Positions 1-7,808 of a stretch of 64,000 nucleotides of DNA are shown here, piece by piece. The stretch lies in the NCBI RefSeq assembly GCF_000337615.1, contig NZ_AOII01000067.1, positions 1 through 64,000 of the forward strand, written 5' to 3'. A program made the translations under genes and the position numbers. How positions within the stretch are numbered: the first letter of the stretch is position 1; each line of letters starts with the position of its first letter. Under the pieces are notes generated by a model. That model ran no database searches. It was not told where the DNA came from and saw only the letters and a program-made list of their open reading frames with translations. The DNA comes from Natrinema pallidum DSM 3751. GTDB taxonomy: Archaea; Halobacteriota; Halobacteria; Halobacteriales; Natrialbaceae.

Positions 1-88
1 TGGGGGTAAACACATACCGGATTTCTAATTGAATTCCCCGATTTTGAACCTACTGTCCTCCTGCGATTTCTGGGGGTAAACACATACC
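1..88. repeat. Direct repeat pair, 18-bp core, 70-bp period
   Basis: The 18-base core TGGGGGTAAACACATACC occurs at 1-18 and again at 71-88. After each core the sequence stays similar for about 12 more bases (an ATTT.TAAT-type stretch). The first copy starts at base 1, so the array may continue to the left outside the window. The second copy lies inside a decayed reading frame on the minus strand. Two copies without regular spacers are not a CRISPR array, and the core does not look like the haloarchaeal origin recognition box. Confidence 0.6.
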
Positions 89-375
89 ACATTTTTAATG
101 TGTATTTGAGCAACAGCAACTAGTGACTGTAATACTGTGTTATCGGTAGTAGTTGAATAATCTGACTCCATACGAAAGAGAACGATGTGAATTCGCGCGC
201 GTTCGCTTGAGTCTATACAGACTGCATCAAATGCGATACCACGCTGTCCAGCAGCGGGGCTCGCGAGTTAAGCTTCAAGGCCGGAATTATCGCCACAGTC
301 GTTCGGTACGATTTCACTGACACTCTCGAATCGTTCCATTCCTCTTGAGGATGAAAGACGTTCATCAGTCATCAT
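25..375 (-). pseudogene. Decayed small gene with an in-frame stop
   Basis: Reading from the ATG at 375, the frame gives MMTDERLSSSRGMERF and ends at a TAA at 268-270. The same frame then stays open for about 80 more codons, with protein-like composition (for example RIHIVLFRMESD), to a TAG at 25-27. The simplest reading is one gene of about 115 codons broken by a single nonsense codon. It could instead be a real 35-residue protein followed by unrelated sequence. The start overlaps the stop of the upstream frame (365-529), an operon-like arrangement. The region is clearly richer in AT than the rest of the window. I do not recognise the family. Confidence 0.4.
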
Positions 376-529
376 GACCCTCCAGCGATCCGATGGAAAC
401 TGGTTTGAGTTCGATATCGACACTTAGCCCATAGTGTTTCTCGACATCAAACCCAATATCTTCGAGCAACTCGCAGGGTTCTGCTGGCGGGAACCCTTTG
501 TCTCGGAACTCATGCCGACCACCTCTTAC
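365..529 (-). pseudogene. Coding remnant without a start codon
   Basis: A minus-strand frame runs from just after a stop at 530-532 to a TGA at 365-367, about 54 codons. It reads as plausible protein (it contains CELLEDIGFDVEKHYG and IELKPVSIGSLEG). I see no in-frame ATG or GTG near its beginning, so it looks like the 3' part of a truncated gene. Its stop overlaps the start of the next decayed frame, as in a former operon. An inverted repeat sits just at its 5' edge. The family is unknown. Confidence 0.35.
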
Positions 530-542
530 TTAAAGAGAGGTG
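520..542. repeat. Inverted repeat, 7-bp arms
   Basis: CACCTCT at 520-526 and AGAGGTG at 536-542 form perfect arms around a 9-base spacer. The element lies between the decayed genes and tRNA-Pro. It could be a terminator hairpin, an operator or the end of a mobile element; the sequence does not decide. Confidence 0.45.
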
Positions 543-624
543 TTTATTCCATGATGGCCCTAAGTGAACGTTGGAACTACAGGGTGCTCTCCCTGCAGTA
601 ATTTTCATCCAGGAAAACGTGAAA

Positions 625-695
625 TGGGACCGCCGAGAATTGAACTCGGGTCCTACGGACCCCATCCGCAGAGGATACCACTACCCCACGGTCCC
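625..695 (-). tRNA. tRNA-Pro (anticodon GGG)
   Basis: The minus strand gives a complete cloverleaf. The acceptor GGGACCG pairs with CGGTCCC before discriminator A, the D arm is GGGT/ATCC, and the T arm is CCGAG-TTCAATT-CTCGG. The anticodon loop ATGGGGT has U33 followed by GGG. The CCA end is not encoded. The 3' end faces the AT-rich decayed region at 1-624, the side on which elements usually integrate into tRNA genes. Confidence 0.93.
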
Positions 696-784
696 ACACG
701 TGAACCGATGGCCGTCTGCCGCTTAAGGGTGTCGTTTCGAAGCCGGTGCGTCACCGTGTTTCGTACCCAACCGATCGAGGCCGC

Positions 785-1693
785 TCAGACGAGTACGCGC
801 TCGAGGGCGACCACGAGACCGCTGTCAGCGTCCGCGGCACCGACCCGCTCGCCGAGACACACCGCTGCACCGTCGGGCGTGTAACAGGCGACCAGCGATC
901 CGTGGTCGATCCCGTCATCGGCCTCGAGCACGCCCGGTGCGTAGACGGGTGCGCCGTTGGCCACCTCGCGGGCCGCGTTCTCGGCGATGACGATGCTCGG
1001 AATCCCCTCGAGAATCCGCTCGGCGGGATCGACGATGTCGTACAGCGGTTCGGGGTCGTCGTCCTCGAGCCAGAAGCCGAGGGCGTCGAGGAAGTCGTGG
1101 GCGCTGTGGAGCGTGCGGTCATCGAACGGCTCCGTCGCCGTTCGGCGCAGGTGCCCCATGTGTGCCCCAGTACCGAGCGCTAGCCCGAGGTCGTGACACA
1201 GTTTGCGGACGTAGGTGCCGCTCTCACAGCGGATTCGCAGGAGGAGGCGGCGGTCCTCGACCTCGAGCACCTCGAGATCGTAGAGTTCGCGGACGCGGAG
1301 TCGGCGCGAGACCGCGCTCTTGCGCGGGGGCTTCTGGTAGATCGGGCCCTCGAACTCTGCGACGACCGATTCGGCGTCGGCCGGGACCGGCGCGTGACAC
1401 TCGAGGACGGCGACGTACTCCTTCCCGCCCTCGAGGAAGACCTGCGCGAGTCGGGTCGCGTCGCCGAGCATAACCGGGAGACAGCCGGTCACTTTCGGAT
1501 CGAGCGTCCCGGCGTGGGCGGCACGATCGATCGTCGACGCGACGCCGCGCTCGGCCAGCGTCTCGACGACGGCGTCCCGAAGCCAGCCGCTGACCTGATG
1601 GGAGGAGGGGCCGGGGGGTTTGTCGAGGTTGACGACACCGAAGGTGAGCAACTCGGCGGGCGAGCGAGCCGCCGGTGGGCCACGGAGCGTCAT
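785..1693 (-). CDS. cbf5: tRNA/rRNA pseudouridine synthase Cbf5
   Basis: This 302-residue protein is the archaeal TruB-family pseudouridine synthase. It is the catalytic subunit of H/ACA guide RNPs (with Nop10, Gar1 and L7Ae) and can also make Psi55 in tRNA. The N-terminal VNLDKPPGPSSHQV and the catalytic motif HAGTLDPKVTGCLPV, with its nucleophilic Asp, are intact. The C-terminal third matches a PUA RNA-binding domain. Length is normal for haloarchaea. Its start overlaps the cmk stop by one base (TGATG), so the two are co-transcribed; the pairing with cmk is common in archaea. Confidence 0.96.
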   Translation of the reverse strand: MTLRGPPAARSPAELLTFGVVNLDKPPGPSSHQVSGWLRDAVVETLAERGVASTIDRAAHAGTLDPKVTGCLPVMLGDATRLAQVFLEGGKEYVAVLECHAPVPADAESVVAEFEGPIYQKPPRKSAVSRRLRVRELYDLEVLEVEDRRLLLRIRCESGTYVRKLCHDLGLALGTGAHMGHLRRTATEPFDDRTLHSAHDFLDALGFWLEDDDPEPLYDIVDPAERILEGIPSIVIAENAAREVANGAPVYAPGVLEADDGIDHGSLVACYTPDGAAVCLGERVGAADADSGLVVALERVLV

Positions 1694-2268
1694 CAGAAGT
1701 CGGTCTCGAGGTCGACGAGTGCTTTTCCTTCGTCGCCGGCGTCGTCGTAGCGCTCGACGGCCGTGACGAGCATGTCGAGGACGGCGTCGGGCTCCCAGCG
1801 GGCCGTGTTCACCGAGAGATCGTAGATCGTCAGGTCACGAATGTCGATGCCGTAGTACTCATCGTACCGCTGAGCCTCGCTTGCCTCGCGGGCTTTCGTC
1901 TCTTCAGTCGCACGCGCGGGGTCCTTGTCCTCGCGCTCGGCGATGCGCTCGCCGCGCACCCGCGCCGGTGCATCGAGCCAGAAGCGGAAGTCCGCCTGCT
2001 CGCCGGCCAGCCAGCCCGCGAGTCTGGACTCGAGAACCAGATCGTCCTCCGCAACGGCGATCTCGCGCAGCCGTCGATCGAGGTCGCGATCGATCTCGTC
2101 GTTCTCCTCGGCGAGTTTGTTGAACTCGAGCGGGGTATAGCCGCGTTCGTCGGCCAGCTCTCGAAAGATGTCACCGCCGCTGACGTGGTCGAGATCGAAG
2201 GCGTCGGCGAGTAACTCCGCAGTCGTGCTCTTCCCGCTTCCCGGCGGGCCGGAGACGGTGAGTAACAT
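1693..2268 (-). CDS. cmk: (d)CMP kinase, archaeal type
   Basis: The 191-residue protein begins with a Walker A P-loop, GPPGSGKST, near residues 8-16. It continues with the archaeal cytidylate kinase signature [15 protein letters not shown]. It phosphorylates CMP and dCMP with ATP in the cytoplasm. Length and motifs fit the type-2 archaeal family. The gene lies directly upstream of cbf5 with a one-base overlap, 115 bases downstream of the EMC3/Oxa1-type gene on the same strand. Confidence 0.94.
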   Translation of the reverse strand: MLLTVSGPPGSGKSTTAELLADAFDLDHVSGGDIFRELADERGYTPLEFNKLAEENDEIDRDLDRRLREIAVAEDDLVLESRLAGWLAGEQADFRFWLDAPARVRGERIAEREDKDPARATEETKAREASEAQRYDEYYGIDIRDLTIYDLSVNTARWEPDAVLDMLVTAVERYDDAGDEGKALVDLETDF

Positions 2269-2383
2269 ACTCCCTCTGTGAGGGGGCCGGTAAAATGGGT
2301 TTTGAATCGGGGAGCGGAGGCGATGCCTTCTCGGGGCAGACGACCGGGCCGCGAGACGAGCACGGAGCGGCAGCGAGTCCCCC

Positions 2384-3334
2384 TCAGGTGCTCGCGGGCG
2401 ACATATCGATGTTCAGCGACTTGCGCAACAGCTGGGAGAACCCCATCGAGCACAGGAAGTACCAGACGATCCAGGCCTGCATCGGACCGAGTGCGCCCTC
2501 TTGCCACTCGATTTCACCGATGAGAGGCATCACGACGGTCCGCTCCGCGTCGCCGATGCTGCCCGTTCGGATCGACCAGTACATCCAGAGGAACAGCGGG
2601 ATCGTCAACAGCATGATCCAGACCATCGGACGGAACTGCTCTTTGAACATGCCGAGGTTGTCCGCCATGGCCTCCATCTGCTCCTCGCGGGCGCGCTCGA
2701 TCTCGTTCTCGAGGCGTTCGATTTCCGCCTCGCTTGCGCCCCGCTCTTCGGCGTCTTTCTTTTCTTGGCGGAGTTCCTTTTGCTCCTCCTGGACGGCCTG
2801 CATCCGCTCTTGGTACTTGCCCATGACCTCCGTGTTCATCAGGTTCGCCTGGAGCAGCGACGAGTAGAGGCCGGTGATCAGCGCGACCGAGAGGATCACG
2901 GCGTAGAACGGGAGCGCCGCATCGAGCGGACCGAGGACGGCGTTGACCGTACTCCCGACGACGTTCTGGATCGAATCGAACCAGTAGCCGGGCATCAACA
3001 GGAGCGCGCCAACGCCCGCGAGCTTGTCCCACTGCGACCAGCTCGATTCGTCCTCGTCGATGTCGACGTCGGCAGCGGCGCTGCTCCCGCCGTCACCGTC
3101 GAGGGCCCGGTCGAAGGCTTCGCGGTCGGCGATTTCGAACCCCTGATCGCCGTCGACTAACACTCCTTTTTCGATCAATCGCCCCCACTGGCCGCTCGTC
3201 AACTCGTCGCTGACGTCGGCCCATTGGACCTCGCCGCCGTTCCTGTCGGCCTCCTCGCGGATCGCCTCGAGAGCGGTCGCCATCGAGGAGTCCTCGCGCA
3301 CGAGGGCGTCGATCTTCTCGGCTGTACGCGTCAT
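2384..3334 (-). CDS. EMC3/TMCO1-type (DUF106) membrane insertase-like protein
   Basis: A 316-residue membrane protein. An acidic soluble N-terminal region (to about residue 95) precedes a membrane segment, a long charged coiled coil ([20 protein letters not shown] onward, about 170-220) and two further hydrophobic segments. This layout is that of archaeal DUF106 proteins, which belong to the Oxa1/YidC/EMC3/TMCO1 superfamily and are thought to help insert membrane proteins. In many archaea this gene sits near secY, adk and cmk, as here. The N-terminal extension looks like a haloarchaeal addition. Confidence 0.88.
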   Translation of the reverse strand: MTRTAEKIDALVREDSSMATALEAIREEADRNGGEVQWADVSDELTSGQWGRLIEKGVLVDGDQGFEIADREAFDRALDGDGGSSAAADVDIDEDESSWSQWDKLAGVGALLLMPGYWFDSIQNVVGSTVNAVLGPLDAALPFYAVILSVALITGLYSSLLQANLMNTEVMGKYQERMQAVQEEQKELRQEKKDAEERGASEAEIERLENEIERAREEQMEAMADNLGMFKEQFRPMVWIMLLTIPLFLWMYWSIRTGSIGDAERTVVMPLIGEIEWQEGALGPMQAWIVWYFLCSMGFSQLLRKSLNIDMSPAST

Positions 3335-3647
3335 CTGCTTGTCCTAGGCGTCGTCCGGTATACAAGTGTTTTTCTTCGGTACTCCCAGCGGTTTCGGAAC
3401 ACTCGGCGACGTGTCGTTCGACCGGCGGGGACGGATGGCATCGATGAAACAGACGGAATCGCAGTCCGTGTCGCCGTGTCCGGCCCGTAACCTGTCCGCT
3501 GCCGCTCGGATACCCCGAGGCATCGCGGTGAGCACGCAGACGCGATAGCGAGCAGTCCCGTAGTATTCCGGACTATCAGTCCGATATGAACTGTTTGATC
3601 GGTCGAACGGTTTATTATTCGGAATCCCGAACGCTTGGTCGATAGAG
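3335..3647. other. Intergenic region with pilin-gene promoter
   Basis: I see no gene in this 313-base stretch between divergent genes. The AT-rich element TTTATTATT at about 3609-3617 lies 31-39 bases before the ATG at 3648, as expected for a TATA box serving the pilin-like gene. Confidence 0.5.
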
Positions 3648-5237
3648 ATGGGTTCACGACGTGGTGGCGGGGCAGTTAGTCCGTCGAAAAGGGGGGTAAC
3701 TGCGGTGATCGGCCTCGTGTTGTTGATCGGGCTGGTCGCAACCGTTAGCGTCGGTATCCTTCTCATCGCGGGGGACACGATGAACGACGCGGAACAGCGT
3801 TCGGAAAACGAGCGAGTCGAACAATCGTTCGTCGAGATGAGCCAGCAGATGGCCACGGTCTCATCGAATACCGATATCTCGCGGACGATGGAGTTCGACG
3901 CCGGCGAACGTGGTGCACTTGTCAAGACGGAGACCGGAACGATCAATATTTCCGGTCCGGATCTCAACGAGACCATTTCGATTCCGATCGGTGCCGTCGA
4001 GTACGAGGGGGACGATGGTACTCGTATCTCCTATCAAGCGGGAGGCGTCTTCCGCGAAACCGGCAACGAAACGCGGGTCGTCTCCGCGCCGCCGGTATAC
4101 TACGACAATAAGGATAACACGTTCTCGTTCCCGATCACCGAGGTGAACGACGATACGCAACTCGGCTCGGGCGATGTACGAATGTCCCATGCGGACACAA
4201 CTGCATACACGAACGTGACCTATGTCGAACAGAGTACTGTGACGGTCGAAATTACGAGCGAATACTGTGTCGGCTGGGAGGCGTACTTCGACGGTCAGAC
4301 CGCAAACGCGGAAGGGCAAGCGATCACGGAACGGTGTGGGAACGATAACACGATGATCGTGGAACTTGGTCGAACGGAGGTCGAAGGCGACTTCAGCCAG
4401 GCGGTGTACGCCGGTGGCGGCGGGATCGAACTCGGCCATCACCATGCCGAAATCGACGGGAACGTTACGACCGACGGCGAAATCCACGGCTCGGGTGATG
4501 TCACCGGAACCGAAACGGAGGGCAACCAGCAGTCGATTCCGTCGTTCGATAGCGTGATTCAGTCGAAAGTCGACGGCGCTGAACGGGGAGACGGTGAACC
4601 GATCGACCTCGGCGAGAACAAGACGACCCTCGAGGGCGGCAAGACGTACTACGATCCGGACGGGTTCGATCTACAGAACGACGTGACCGCGGACTTGGAC
4701 GATGGGAACGTGACGCTCATCGTCGACGGTGATATGAAATTTACTAATAGCGATCTCACGGTTGATCCAACCGGGGCCGCGGACAATACCTCGTTTCAGG
4801 TGTTCTCGACGGGGGATATGGCCATTGATAACCAGGACGTGTGTGTCGGAAGCTGTGACTACGGTTCCGGCGATGCCAAATCACTGCAGATCTACGGGAC
4901 CTCGTCGATGCTCGTCCACGTCGGGACCGGGAACTCGAAATTCGAAGGCATCCTGTATGCGCCACGTGACGAAGGATACGCCGAGTCGGAGGGGATCGAT
5001 CACTGTAGCCACGATGTGAACGGAACGGAACCGGACGTCTGTATCGCCGGCGGTGGCGGGGCGGCCCAGATATTCGGCACCATCATGGCAGGACCGATGT
5101 ACGTCGACAACAATTTCGAAATCGAACACGACACGTCGCTGACCGGCTTCGAACCGGACGTTCGCCACGGCGTCTTACCGCCCCGACTGACGTATCTCTC
5201 GATCGCAGTGCACGAAATCGATGTCGAAAACAACTGA
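3648..5237 (+). CDS. Pilin-like secreted surface protein (DUF7289 type)
   Basis: A 529-residue protein with an archaeal type IV pilin-like N-terminus. KRGVTAVIGLVLLIGLV (about residues 17-33) has the short basic leader, PibD-type processing site and hydrophobic helix of this class. The rest is acidic and rich in beta strands and Asn-X-Ser/Thr sites, with a Gly-rich middle (GGGGIELGHHH, about 263-273) and a repeat-like C-terminal half with two cysteine pairs (CVGSC near residue 400, then CSHDV and DVC further on). This fits haloarchaeal DUF7289 proteins, large pseudopilins or surface glycoproteins of unknown function. It ends five bases before the convergent adk stop. Confidence 0.75.
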   Translation: MGSRRGGGAVSPSKRGVTAVIGLVLLIGLVATVSVGILLIAGDTMNDAEQRSENERVEQSFVEMSQQMATVSSNTDISRTMEFDAGERGALVKTETGTINISGPDLNETISIPIGAVEYEGDDGTRISYQAGGVFRETGNETRVVSAPPVYYDNKDNTFSFPITEVNDDTQLGSGDVRMSHADTTAYTNVTYVEQSTVTVEITSEYCVGWEAYFDGQTANAEGQAITERCGNDNTMIVELGRTEVEGDFSQAVYAGGGGIELGHHHAEIDGNVTTDGEIHGSGDVTGTETEGNQQSIPSFDSVIQSKVDGAERGDGEPIDLGENKTTLEGGKTYYDPDGFDLQNDVTADLDDGNVTLIVDGDMKFTNSDLTVDPTGAADNTSFQVFSTGDMAIDNQDVCVGSCDYGSGDAKSLQIYGTSSMLVHVGTGNSKFEGILYAPRDEGYAESEGIDHCSHDVNGTEPDVCIAGGGGAAQIFGTIMAGPMYVDNNFEIEHDTSLTGFEPDVRHGVLPPRLTYLSIAVHEIDVENN

Positions 5238-5242
5238 GTCGG

Positions 5243-5878
5243 TTACGCCGCGTCTTCGATCGTTTCCTTCACCGCTTCCCACACGTCGTCCGGAGCCTGC
5301 TCGCCGTCGATGCGCTCGAGGTCGCCCTGCTCCTCGTAATGCTCGACCACGGGTTCGGTGTTCTCGTGGAAGACCGAGAGTCGCTCTCTGACCGTGTCTT
5401 CGGTGTCGTCGTCCCGCTGGACGAGGCGCGCTTCGACGTCCGGGTCCGCGGGCGGGTTGTACTCGACGTGGTAGATGTCGCCCGTTTCGGGGTCCAGCCG
5501 CCGACCCGTCAGCCGGTGGACGAGTTCTTCCTCGCCGACATCGAGGTAGAGAACGACATCGAGGTCGGTCATGTCCTCGAGTTCTTCGGCCTGTTCTAGG
5601 TTCCGGGGATAGCCATCGAGAACGAAGCCATCGGCCTGACTGAGTGCCTCGTCGACGATGGCATTGACGACTTCGTCGGGAACGAGTTCGCCCTGATCCA
5701 TGTATTCGCCGGGGGTGTCGTACTCGGTATCCATGTCGGAGATGTCCATCTCCTTATTGTTCCGCAGAGCGTCGCCGGTAGTGATATGATCGACATCGAA
5801 CTCCTCGATGATCTTTGCACTCTGCGTTCCCTTTCCTGCCCCGGGGGCACCGAGAATCAGGATTCGTGGCTGAGCCAT
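5243..5878 (-). CDS. adk: Adenylate kinase
   Basis: The 211-residue protein has the P-loop GAPGAGKGT at residues 9-17, the NMP-binding ITTGDALRNN, the DGYPRN motif, and the lid region GRRLDPETGDIYHV. It interconverts ATP + AMP and 2 ADP. The lid lacks zinc-binding cysteines and is of the short bacterial-like type usual in haloarchaea. In other archaea adk commonly follows secY; here about 9 kb separates them, including the oxidase genes. Confidence 0.97.
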   Translation of the reverse strand: MAQPRILILGAPGAGKGTQSAKIIEEFDVDHITTGDALRNNKEMDISDMDTEYDTPGEYMDQGELVPDEVVNAIVDEALSQADGFVLDGYPRNLEQAEELEDMTDLDVVLYLDVGEEELVHRLTGRRLDPETGDIYHVEYNPPADPDVEARLVQRDDDTEDTVRERLSVFHENTEPVVEHYEEQGDLERIDGEQAPDDVWEAVKETIEDAA

Positions 5879-5937
5879 AGGGCACGGTTCAGCGGCGGCA
5901 CATAAAGGCTTAAAGAATCGGGCACGATCATCCGATT

Positions 5938-6387
5938 ATGACGCGCTTCGCTGCCGCCGAGTCCGCCGAGCGACGGAAACTGTACGTCGACGCGATCACT
6001 GCCCACCGCGAGCGCGAGAGCGCGTTCCTGACCGTCGAAGCAGACGGGAACGCACTCGAGGCGAACGGCGAGACGGCCTCCGAACGCGGTCCCAATGCCG
6101 GCGAATCGGACGGACCAACCGATCCGAGCGTTCCATGGGTCCAGTTCGGCGACGGGACGATCAACCTCGACTGTACCGATGAGGAGTTGGATGCGCTGAA
6201 AGCCCTCCTCGAGTCGTTTCCCGCGTTCAAAATCGACGACCTGATCCGCCCCGAGGAAGCCGAGGGAGTGAACGTACGGATCAGCGCGAAGGCGGACGCA
6301 AACCGGATCGCCCAGCTCATCGACCAGGTGTTTCTCGAGGTATACGACCTGCCGGCGGCGTTTCGCGTCTGGGTCGTCGATATCTGA
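5938..6387 (+). CDS. Conserved haloarchaeal protein, function unknown
   Basis: A 149-residue acidic soluble protein. It has a helical N-terminus (AESAERRKLYVDAITAHRER), a low-complexity acidic linker (about residues 45-65), and a compact C-terminal domain containing WVQFGDGTINLDCTDEELD and VNVRISAKADANRIAQLIDQ. Composition and haloarchaeal codon use argue for a real gene. I do not recognise a domain with known activity. The gene diverges from adk with a 59-base gap holding both promoters. Confidence 0.7.
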   Translation: MTRFAAAESAERRKLYVDAITAHRERESAFLTVEADGNALEANGETASERGPNAGESDGPTDPSVPWVQFGDGTINLDCTDEELDALKALLESFPAFKIDDLIRPEEAEGVNVRISAKADANRIAQLIDQVFLEVYDLPAAFRVWVVDI

Positions 6388-6803
6388 CTGGCGTCCAATC
6401 GAAACGCCTCCGACCGACCACGAGAGGGAGGACGATCAGTCGGGGCCGGGTTTTGTCGAGCAGGTGGCGTACGACCGACCGGCTGGTCGACGCGTAAGCG
6501 AGACCGGATCCGGGGAAACATCCTCTCGAGCCGATCGTGGACGAATATATTCGGCGTGATGAGGTGTTACCGGCCGGGCGTGTCGGTGGTCGTCCGTGGA
6601 CACGAACCCTGGCAGCGACAGAAAAAAGAGTATCGGCCCCAATAGAACAGTGATGGATCGACGAGGCGGAGATCAGTCGGCTCGAGCGACACGGCAACGA
6701 TCCGCCGTCCCGGCGACCGATAGACGGCGTCACCCGGGCGGTTTCCAAATAGATAAGTGCCCTCAGCAATCAATCTCCGACATATAACCGGAGTTCAAAA
6801 GAG
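6388..6803. other. Intergenic region upstream of the oxidase genes
   Basis: This 416-base stretch shows no convincing gene on either strand. AT-rich promoter-like sequences are present near its end (AAATAGATAAG at about 6747-6757 and CATATAACC at 6781-6789). The first is better placed for a start at 6804. Confidence 0.4.
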
Positions 6804-7808
6804 GTGAATACAATCATCAACCTACTGACGACCCCGATGCAGAGGACACGTGCCGACGTGTTCGAGCAGATCTTTCTGGTCTTCCTCGGACTCGGTGCAC
6901 TCGTCGGAATCATCGTGATCGCGTATACATTGTATAACGCGTACAAATACCGCGACACCGGCGAGGCCGACGAGGGTGACGATCTGCCATCCCTCGGGGA
7001 GTTACCGACAGGCGGACAGGGCGGGAAGAAGCTGTTCCTCTCGTTCGGAATCAGCGCCGTTATTGTCATTTCGCTGGTGATCTGGACGTACGCGGCGCTC
7101 CTGTACGTCGAAGATCCCGGCGACGGTGCCAAGAGCGCACAGGAGGACGCGCTCAACGTCGAAGTCACCGGTGATAGCTTCGCCTGGTTCTTCGAGTACG
7201 AGAACGGCATCGAATCGACGAGCACCCTTCGTGTCCCCGCCGGCGAGCGGGTCTGGGTGGAGGCGACATCGGGTGACGTCTGGCACGCGTTCGGCATACC
7301 CGATCAACGGGTAAAAGCCGACGCGATTCCGGGCGAATACGACGAGACGTGGTTCCAGGCCGACGAATCCGAAGCCGGCCAACAACAGGAAATCAAGTGC
7401 TTCGAACTCTGTGGCGAGTACCACACCTCGATGGTCGGAACGCTACAGATCATGGACGCCGACGAGTTCGATCAGTGGATGGACGAGCAGTTGACGATGG
7501 CGTTCACGATCGAAGATCAAAACGGATCCCGCGTGACCGAGGGCTATGAACTCACGCTCGAGAGTCAGGAATCCGACTTCGAAGGGAGCTACACGGCCGA
7601 CGAATTCGACAACGGTACCATCGAAGTGTCCGACATCGAGCAAGCGGGCAAATACAACGTGACGATCGAACCGACCGACGGCCAGTTCGAACCGGTCGAA
7701 AACCAGTTCGACATGACCGGCCCGGTCGAGGAAACCTACACACTCGAGATGAACGCGACGGAACGTACTGCTAACGAAAGCGAAACGAACGACGGAGGTA
7801 GCGCCTGA
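6804..7808 (+). CDS. coxB: Cytochrome c oxidase subunit II
   Basis: A 334-residue subunit II of a haem-copper oxidase. Two N-terminal membrane helices (about 22-45 and 78-101) anchor an outer cupredoxin domain. The CuA ligands are complete: H161 (DVWHAFGIP), then C199, E201, C203, H207 and M210 in CFELCGEYHTSM. It would accept electrons from a copper protein such as halocyanin rather than from soluble cytochrome c; that donor is inference. The last 110 residues form an extra acidic beta-rich extension. The start is GTG at 6804; an ATG at 6837 is an alternative. It overlaps the next gene by one base. Confidence 0.95.
   Translation: MNTIINLLTTPMQRTRADVFEQIFLVFLGLGALVGIIVIAYTLYNAYKYRDTGEADEGDDLPSLGELPTGGQGGKKLFLSFGISAVIVISLVIWTYAALLYVEDPGDGAKSAQEDALNVEVTGDSFAWFFEYENGIESTSTLRVPAGERVWVEATSGDVWHAFGIPDQRVKADAIPGEYDETWFQADESEAGQQQEIKCFELCGEYHTSMVGTLQIMDADEFDQWMDEQLTMAFTIEDQNGSRVTEGYELTLESQESDFEGSYTADEFDNGTIEVSDIEQAGKYNVTIEPTDGQFEPVENQFDMTGPVEETYTLEMNATERTANESETNDGGSA

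Noticed and set aside
1-88. CRISPR array
   Set aside because: Only two copies with a core of 18 bases and no match to haloarchaeal CRISPR repeats; no cas genes in the window.
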